NCBI RefSeq assembly: GCF_009870125.1
Contig: NC_046679.1
Coordinates: 30,938,001-31,002,000 of the forward strand
Origin: Drosophila pseudoobscura
Taxonomy: Eukaryota; Arthropoda; Insecta; Diptera; Drosophilidae
Direction: 5' to 3'
Length of the DNA: 64,000 nucleotides
Part shown: positions 25,701-35,700 of the stretch, piece after piece
How positions within the stretch are numbered: the stretch's first letter is position 1
Layout: each line of letters opens with the position of its first letter
Position numbers and translations under genes: made by a program
Notes under the pieces: model-generated
What the model saw: the letters and a program-made list of their open reading frames with translations, nothing else
The model's database searches: none
What the model was told of the DNA's origin: nothing

Positions 25701-26705
25701 TTCATTTCTTTTTCTTGTGTTTTCCAACACCAGATATTTTTCCAACACTGATTTTCTTGTATTTCCACAAAAATAAAACTCTATTCAAGTTTCAAGGGCC
25801 GGCCGCCTACGTAAAAGTGTTGCTTGCTTTTGGGAGGCCGCTCATAAAAAATATACAAACAGCATTGCCTGCTTTTGTGGGCCGCCCGTAAAGAATCTAC
25901 AGAAATTATTGCCTGCTTTTCGGGGGCAGAGGCCTCGTTTCTTTTCGGTTCATTTTTTAAGTGATTTTTCTTGCGGAGCAGCAGTTGTTGTTTATAAATT
26001 AAAAAAACAAAAAAAACAAAAACGTATTGTCCATATGTATCGTCTACCCTCCAGATGGTCCCGCCGTTGTGCGCGTCAACATATTCGTACGAAGTATATC
26101 GAAAATCGATGATGTGACTATGGTAAGTGCCCCCCACGCCGTGTGTAATCCTCCAACAACAACTATTTGCAAATCTTAGGACCCTCTTTGACATTCTGTT
26201 CTACTCCCATCCTTCTCTTCGTGTGACGCGTGCTAGGGCTGTTGTTGTTGTTCTTGTTCTTGTATTCCGCTCTATTTCTCTCTTAGGAACACCACAGAAA
26301 AATAATAATATTCTAAAATACATATAAATATTATATTCTATATCTATTTATAATACATATTAAAAGAACTATGTTTGACTATCGATGTGATTAAATGATT
26401 TATCGTCCATTGATGATGATTTATTTCCATTTTGTACAATTTTCGCCTTTAGTTTTTTTTTCCGAAAGTTTTTTAGCAAAATTCTCTGGCATTTGTTTTT
26501 GTTTTCCATTTGCATTTTTACAAATTAGAAAGTTTTTCTTCCGTTTGCATTGGTAATTGAATTAGTATTTCCTTCTTTTCTTCATTATAAAAATAAAAAC
26601 AAAACAAAAAAACATGTAAAAAATAATAAAAACAAAACAAAATGTCTTTTTGGATCTCTTTCCTGTACACATCTCTCGCTATCTCCTTCTGTCACTCACT
26701 AGCTG

Positions 26706-26748
<43 letters not shown>

Positions 26749-29700
26749 GTCTGTCTATTGCTATCTCTTTTAATTTTTAACAAGAAAACTTAAACTTATC
26801 CCTAGATTAAAAACTACTTTCTACAGCTCTCTCTCTCTCTCTGTCTCTATCTATCTGTAAAAAAAAACTATTAAAAATCGTATTCTTAAATTTTTATTAA
26901 TAAATTAATATTGAATTAATCAATCGTAACCGAATTTAATTAATCATTTTAAAATGCGACCTACTGATGTGCCTTTTTGGAGGATTCAATTTTGAAAAAT
27001 ACCGTTGCCGATACCCCGATATTTTTTTTCAACAAATTTTCAAATTTACGTAAATTTATTTATAATTTTCATGCTGCTACAAAATGTACAAAATATTTAG
27101 TGGAACATTGAAAATGAAAACGTGAAAATGTGTGTTCTTGTTTTTGTCGATGTGTGTGCTTATGTGTATGTGTGTGTCGTTCCCCCACCCCCCGTACCCC
27201 CGTACCCCCGTACCCCACTCCACCACTCAAAAAAGTAATCCAATGGAAAATAGTTTTTCCTTGGTTTTTTGTTTTGGTTTTCACCCTCTCTAAAAATCAG
27301 TACCGTAATTGAAAATGCCATGAAAAACCATACACTATTTCATACCATAAATAAAAAATAAATATAGAAGCTACAACTAAAAATCCAATTAGCAAGCAAC
27401 TAAAAATTCAGCAAAAACCAGAAAGAAAACAAAAAATACAACAACATACGTATAACATAGAGAATATTTCATTTTTCAAAATGAGATCCATGCAGACATT
27501 TTTCCCCATTCGAAAACGACTATTTTTTGGGTTTAAAATTCAATTCAATTTTGATTTTCTTGATTAGTTTCATTTCTGTTTGGTTTTCCTTTGATTTTCC
27601 ATAACATTTCGCGCACACACATAAAAAAAAAAAAATATATATATATATATAGATATGTATTCAGTTTGTAAGACTCGAAAGTTAGTTAGTAAGTACGATT
27701 AAGGTTCCAACTAAGTTCAGGTCGGATGTGGGTTGATGATGATCGATGATGATTGATGATGATGGATTCTTGTAGCTAATTTGGCCACAATGGTGAAGGT
27801 GAACATGTTCCTGCGATCCATATCGAAGATTGATGATTACAAAATGGTGAGTCCGCCTCCGAAAAGGATCGAGCACAGCTACAGCTACACAGCTACACAA
27901 CCACAAAACTACAACACACACAACCCCAAAAGCCGCTTAATTTCTCTCACCTTTCGCTGTGCGTGTCAATGTGTGTGTATCCGTGGATATAAGGTGTCAT
28001 CCAATATGGAATATCTGTACATTTAATTGTAAACTATATAATTACTGTATAAACTACTGGTCGTGTATATGTATCTCTCTTTTATTGTACAGAAAATATT
28101 TATGGTTTGTCTTTATTGCGTTTCTCTCGAATCAGAGGCTCTCCCGCTTAAGCGCTTTCGTGCCTCTCTCTCTCTCTCTCTCTCTTCCAAATCACCGCCA
28201 AAACGCCACAAGCCGATGTCACCTGGCCTCTCAAATGCAAGCTATACCAGCGAAAGTACTACTAAAACCTACGTCTAAGTCTTAGCTATAGTTTAAGCCT
28301 AAATTTAAGTGAGAAAAAACCAACCAGCCACCAAAAACCAAAAACCACAGATACAGCCACCGCCATTCACCTTAAACCACCTTTGAAACCCACAAGAAAT
28401 ACCCGACGCTCTCATTCAGTTTCATTTTCCTTCTGTTTCGGTTTTCATTTCAATTCAAAAATAGGTTTGTGATGCCACAAGAAACCATTCACTCTGCCAC
28501 ACAGAAAGTGGACCGCAATAAAGCAAAGAAATACGGAAAAGTGTCCCCAATAATTATTCATTTTTTGTATACACTTTTCCCAATCGAAAAGGGAATACAA
28601 TTTTGGTTAGTTTTACGACAGAAGTGGTAATAGCTCTCTTTAGGGTTTTCCATAATCGTTTTCTGTTTCAGAGTCCCCCAATTTTTGTGTTCTAAATGTT
28701 CCTCCATCCTTTGATGTGTGGTGTATTTTTCATCACTTTTTGGCATGAATAATTCCAGTTATTCCTTAGGAAAGATGTACCGCATGAAACGTTCAATTTT
28801 AAGTTAGATTTTAAGCAAAAACAAATACAAAAATTCATTTTTTTATATCTTTTTTAAGGAATGTTTTAGATATATAAATGTCTATGAATCTACTTAGTTG
28901 TAAGATGCCTTTGCTTTTGTCCTTTTTCACGCCGCTTGCCACCTCCTCTTAATGCTTGTTGTTTTTGCCTGCCTTTTGCCTGTGCAACACGTTGCATGCC
29001 CTGCATTTTGTTGCATTATGAAATATTTACTAGACATCAGACATGAAACAAAAAAAGCTGAGGAATATACATGCTATATAACTAATATACATGACAACCA
29101 AAAAAAAAACCCCCCCAAAAATTTCGCCAATGCCTTGCTCTCGCCTTTTTCATATTCCAACAAAAAAAAAAAGAAATAAAGAAAGAAAAACCATTTTTTG
29201 CTTAAAGAAAACCCCCCAATCAAGTTAAATTAAATGAAAATTAAATTGAAAAACTCCTCCTCTCGAAAACACACAAAGAAAATTCCCATTGAAATTTGCA
29301 TTGTAGTTGAAAATTGAATTGAACCGAAAAATTACCCCTGTTTTATTTCCTTTACTAATGAGAGTTTTTCTTCGACGCGTCCCCAACCCCCACCGCCTTC
29401 GATTATCGTTCGCCCTGCAGGAGTACAGTGTGCAGTTAACATTCCGAGAGCAATGGACGGATGAGCGTCTGAAGTTCGACGATATTCAGGGTAAGTGTTG
29501 CGAAAAATACTATAAAATACTAGAAAAATACCGGAAAATACTAGAAACCACCGAAAAATGCTAGAACAGAACAAATTGAAAAATACCAAAATAAAAATAC
29601 CATAAAATAGTAGAAAATACCAGAAAAAAGGAAAGCCCTTTACTATAAAAACAAAAAAAATACTAATACATATATTACAAATAAAAAAATTAAAAAATTA

Positions 29701-32700
29701 CTGTAAACTCTATCAGAACCGTAGAAATACCAGACAGTGCTTTTAATACCACGAATTCTAGAAAAAAAATAATTAGAAAAATACCAGAAAACAAATTAAA
29801 AATACCCTCAAATATTAGAAAAACAAATAATAATATTGAAAAATACTAGATAAAAAATAGAAATATGAAATACTGGAAATACCACACAAATTTAGGAAAA
29901 AAAACCGTAGAAAAATACAAGATAATACTAGAGGCTATTCAAAAATAAAAAAATGAGCTAAATTCTTTATCGTTTTTTTAATCTTTAATCTGCAATGTGT
30001 AAACTAGAGTTTTAACCTATTTTTCGTTTGTTTGTATCCGATCTTTCTCAAAAGGTCGGCTCAAATACCTCACACTGACGGAGGCGAACCGAGTCTGGAT
30101 GCCGGATCTTTTCTTCTCAAACGAGAAGGAGGGACATTTTCACAACATAATCATGCCCAATGTGTATATACGCATTTTTCCCAACGGTTCAGTTCTGTAC
30201 AGTATACGTATCTCGCTGACATTGGCTTGTCCAATGAATCTCAAACTATATCCATTGGATAGACAAATATGTTCATTGAGAATGGCCAGTTGTAAGTGTT
30301 GAAACGATACAGTATCCAACGGGCCAACTAACAACTAACACCAAACATTCCATACACCCAATCCAACAGATGGCTGGACCACAAATGATTTGGTGTTCCT
30401 TTGGAAGGAGGGTGATCCTGTGCAGGTCGTTAAGAATTTACACCTACCTCGCTTCACTTTGGAGAAGTTTTTGACTGATTACTGTAACAGTAAAACCAAC
30501 ACGGGTACGTTTCTGTTCCTCCTCCTCCTGTTCGCTCCTTCGAAACAGCGTTTTCTTCGTCTCTACTTCTACTCTACCTCTACCTCTACCTCTACCTCTA
30601 CCTCTACGCTACTCTACTCGCCTATGTATCTATGTATCTATGTATCTAACTATCTTTTGCGTAGCTTGTTTTTCGTTGTTGCTGCATGCCATTTAACCTT
30701 TTCAGTAAATGTATTATAAACAGCCTCATAACCACTTCATAGCACACATTTCCATATCGTTCTGCTGTCGAGAATCCCCGAATCGAAGCCCATAAGCAGC
30801 AAGCTTTTACGACCCACACCCACACACACACACACACACACACACTTGCCCCCCCAAGTCGTGGTAGTCGCATTTAGATACACTTTCAGGAACACAGATA
30901 CCAATTTTTACCTTGCTGTTTTTTATGAGCACATGCGCGCGCTTTTTCCCCCCGTAAATGTTTGCAACTATTCAGGAAGCAGGAGGGCAGGAGGGCAGGA
31001 GGCCAGGAGGGCAAAAGAGCACGGAGAGTAACGGAAGAAGTAATGTAAGAAGGAAAAATGTACGACAAAAGCCGTAAGGAAAGTAAATTAATCGAGGAAA
31101 TTGTGTGCAACGTTGTTTAAACTTTGCACAAAGAGACATCGAAGATGATTCCCCAACGAAGACGATGATGATGACGATGATTATGTGTAGGTGAATGCAA
31201 ACAACGAATCGAATTCAAAAAGATTCTTTTTCGTACAAGTTCTGGGTAAAACTACCGTTTGTGTGCCTCAGTCAGCGCATATTGGCATAAGGTGCAAATA
31301 CAAGCAGGGGATGGATTCATTTGCATTTGTTTACCCAAGTATTTTCGGTATTTATTTAAGGAAAAGCTGCACCTTAAACGCCTCAACCGTTAGAGTAGCA
31401 TTTAGAGGAAGTTCCTTTAGAAATTCATACGCAATCAGTGCCACCCCCCATCCCCCATCCCCCCAGCCCCATCATTTCCCAACCCTAAATACATAGTTAT
31501 TTCAAAGGTACATACTAGAGTGCCCTGCATGAGCTCCAGTTGTTTTTAAATCAGGGTGTAAAAGTGATTTAAATCAACTAAAATTCGTTTGCAGGTCTGT
31601 AACATTGCTTAAAAATATATGAGCACTAGGGACAGAAATTATCTTAATGAACGAGGGAAAAGTTCTCATTTAACACACACAGAAAAATATCATACTTGTT
31701 GGGGCTAATCACTGCCTGGCCAAGCACCTGCATGTTCTTTAACGTCTCGAAAGGCATAAGCCTACTTTATGGGGCTACTGTGGGACCAAATATCACACTT
31801 TATGGCGCGGCTATTCCTCTGCCTCAGCCTCTGCCCTGCAATTGTTTTTGCATTGGATTCTGTCGACGCTGATCTGCTGCGGCGCAAAATAAAAAAAGCC
31901 TCTGCCTCTGCCTCTGCCTTGCAAACCCTTGCATATTCGCTCATGTCTCGAAAGGCGAACATATCGAAACAAATATCATACTTCATGGCGCGGCTCTGCC
32001 TTGCATTCGTTTATGCATCGCAATTCTGCCGACGCTGATCTGCCGCTGCGCAAAATACAAACAAATGTGATACTTTACGGGGCTACAAACAAATAAACAC
32101 AATACTTTAAAGGCGAAGGTGACGGTGGAAAGAGACTATGAAAAAGTGTTGCTGCAATTTATAAGGCAATTCTGCCGGCGCTGATCTTGCAGATAAGGAA
32201 ATGTGCATTTGTGGTTTTTTTTTCGTTTTCTCTAAAGGCGACGAGGGTGTGAGGGGTTCCGAGTATATTCGACTATTGTGTAATCATGCAGGGCTCTAGT
32301 ACAAACCCAATTAAAACTGTCCCCTTCATTGTGTTAGCATGAGCCTGTATTTAACTCATTTTCTCCCTCATTTTAAGCTAAAAAAAATGTATTCTCTAAG
32401 ATATAAGATATACATACATATACTATATACTCGTACATTTATCAACATAGATGTTGCAGTAGTGTTGTTTGCTCTCTATCTCTCTCTGTCTGTCATTCTC
32501 TCGTGTTGAAACCTAGTTGCTCACATAAAGTTTATTAATTCTATATCTTCTATGAGCGTTTTTTGCGGAGTGAGAAATGTGTGAGAGCTCGTGGTTAAGG
32601 TGCAATCAGAGAGAGGCGGCGCGGCTGCTTGGTTTGATTGATGAAAGAGTCCAGCCCGGCCAGCCCAAAAGAACCGAAATCGAAATCGAAACCAAAACCA

Positions 32701-35700
32701 AAGGCAGAACAGAAACAGAACCAAAGCCAAAAGCCACAGCGCAGTGCAAAATGTGTGCCAGGATGTGTGCAACGATATATATTTGTTCCAGAAATCCAGA
32801 ACCAGAACCAGAACCACACACGCAGCCCAGCAAACGCATACAAAAAAAAAATACGATAAAGGGAACACACAGATACCATACACAGAGAGAAAATCAAATG
32901 AACTTAAACGACAAACAACAATGAAAAATTCCCAAAAAAAAAAAAAAATTCATGGGAAAAATATGAGAATGTTTTCAAATAATAAAACACCTTTGTCTTG
33001 AAGAGTATGGAACGCATTTGCCAACAAATTAACGGAAATGAAGCATACAACAAAGGGGCGGGCATTGTCAGTGGGGCGTCCTGGGCGGGCGTGGCCGGAA
33101 GTGTAGGGAAAATGGAAATTCGAGCATCGAACGTCAAAAACTTCATTTCCGTTAAGATTTTTGTTGTGCAAAGAAAACAAGAAAAAAATATGTAGACAGA
33201 AAATTGAAATTTTGCTGTTGAAATACTTTTTGCCTATGATGCAATTTTTCATTTGATTTTATAATTTTCCACTCTCTGTGTGTCTCCTACCAGCTTTTCT
33301 GTTTTTGTTTTCTGTATATACACCCTCCCGTTTTCCCCCTCTGCCAATGCATTTTCTTTTACCTCCCCCACCCCGACCATTTTCTGTACAGACAAAACAA
33401 ATCAAAATTCTTCTTCTCTAATAAATGTTTTATTTTTTGTTTTTGGGCAAAATTTTTTGAAAACCAAATACACCATTTTTATGTTTCCTCTCCACTCCAC
33501 TCCACTCTACTCTCTCTCTCTCTCTTTTAAAATCTCTAATTATTGTAAAATATATTGGATATCACTAACTAAACTATCTATCTGTCTGTGTGTACTATAT
33601 GTGAAACAAAAAATACGAAAAATACTACGAAGACGTAAAGACATTTCCCTCCCAATTAGATTTTGAGTTTGACACAGTTTTATATACCTTGTATACTCAT
33701 AGGTGAATACAGTTGCCTCAAAGTCGATCTACTATTCAAGCGAGAATTCTCATATTACTTAATACAAATTTATATACCATGCTGTATGTTGGTCATTGTA
33801 TCATGGGTATCATTTTGGCTGGATCAAGGCGCAGTGCCAGCGCGTGTGTCATTGGGTGAGTACTCCACAAAAACAACAACAACAACAACTCCACTAGACA
33901 CATGTGTCTGCAACAGCGAACCAGCATTGAGAACGGTTCGATCCTGAGATCCTAAGCGATCAAACATGTTCGAGGCAACATCCAATACGAAGCCGAAGAC
34001 GAAGCCGAAGCCGAAGCCGAAGAAACACTTCCCGTATACTTCCAACATGTTTTATTGTAACTGTTCGATGTTCGATGTTCTCTTTCTCTCTCTGATCTAC
34101 AAAATTATCTCTAATTTAATCGAATATCTAATCATATCCTTTGGATCTGTCACACAGGTGTCACCACTCTATTGACCATGGCAACACAAACATCGGGCAT
34201 AAATGCATCACTGCCACCAGTATCCTATACGAAGGCGATTGATGTGTGGACCGGCGTCTGTTTGACCTTCGTGTTCGGGGCATTGCTTGAGTTTGCCTTA
34301 GTGAACTATGCATCCCGTTCAGGTTCGAATAAATCTAGTAATTGAGATTTGATATGCTTCTTAACAACCTTATAAATGTTAATTAATCGATGGTGTTTTT
34401 TCCTTTTTTTATACTACTATTTTTGACTGTTGCTTTTTATTGTAACTCGAGTGAAATAATACTACCAATACTACTACTACTACTACCCATAAAACATATA
34501 CGTATAATATTCGTATGTATGTATATGTCTCTGCCGTTAAGTGTACATACAAGAACCAGTAACACAACCAACCTATCTGTCTATCGATTGACCTGAAGAG
34601 AACACAGAACCCTGTGACCTGAAGAATGAACACAACTCTGGGGCGCTTGAACTGACTCTCACACAAAACTCACACACTTTTCCTTCCACACACAACCAGG
34701 GCAGGAGCCGAATCTGAGCCGAAGCCCCCAACCCGCCCCTACATATGTGTCTATATATATATATAGCCTTATATCTGAACAAAAAATGTTTAGTCGTAGA
34801 ACTTTCGATATGTGTAATATTTTTTTGTTTACTTAATTTTCATCTTTTTGATATCTAACAACAACTACAATGATGTTCTACGTGTGAATCTATACTAATC
34901 CAAGTTTTCTGTTTTACTCTCTTACTTTCATTCCGCTCCCAAAAACCATCCATCCATCCATCCATCAACCATCAATCCCTATACAATATACCCCATATAC
35001 CCTATGATCCACCATCCACACACAAAAACTTCTGCAAAAATCCCACGAAAAAACGCGTTTGAAAAAAAAACACAACCCGATGAATTTTGCTTTCTGTTCG
35101 GTTCTTCGATGTTGTATCACAAAAAAATAAAACAAAAAAATGCTTGTAAATAAAAACCAAATACTTTTTGTATTAACTATAAACAATAATGTGTGTGGTA
35201 AAAAAAAAAATAAAAATAAAATTTAATTTTAATTAATTTTTTCAAATTTCTTTGATGAAAACTTGTTTCGAATCGTTTAAACGTGTATTTTTCTGTATTG
35301 TGTGACTATCTCTCTCTGTTTTTCTCTTTCTGTCTGTCTCTTTCTCTTTCACTATTGCTGTTTAACTGTATAACTGTGTTCTTACTGTGCGTGTGTGTGT
35401 GTGTGTGTGTATTACAATGCATCTAAAACTGTAAAATGTAAAAAAACACCATCGAAAACAACTCGACATTCTTTTTGTGGAACATATAAATTCTTGTAAA
35501 CATCTATTCATCACCACATGCAACATTATATATCCTACGATATGGTATATACGGATCGGGCCGCAGACATGCATAAGGAGAATATGAAAAAGAAGCGCCG
35601 AGATCTGGAGCAGGCCTCCCTGGACGCCGCTTCAGATCTGCTCGATACAGATAGCAATGCAACGTTCGCAATGGTACTTACCTCTTGATATACTATCCTC

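Larger units (their letters stand above)
24063..26054 (+). other. Intron between exon 3a and 3b
   Basis: Noncoding. A 247-codon frame from 24,076 begins just inside the intron and is low-complexity (His/Thr-rich CA repeat, then basic), with no family resemblance. It holds (CA)n at about 24,285-24,300, two clusters of a ~50-bp repeat (24,681-24,880 and 25,796-25,935), (CAG)n at about 25,099-25,114 and CACCGC runs near 25,420. Confidence 0.6.
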
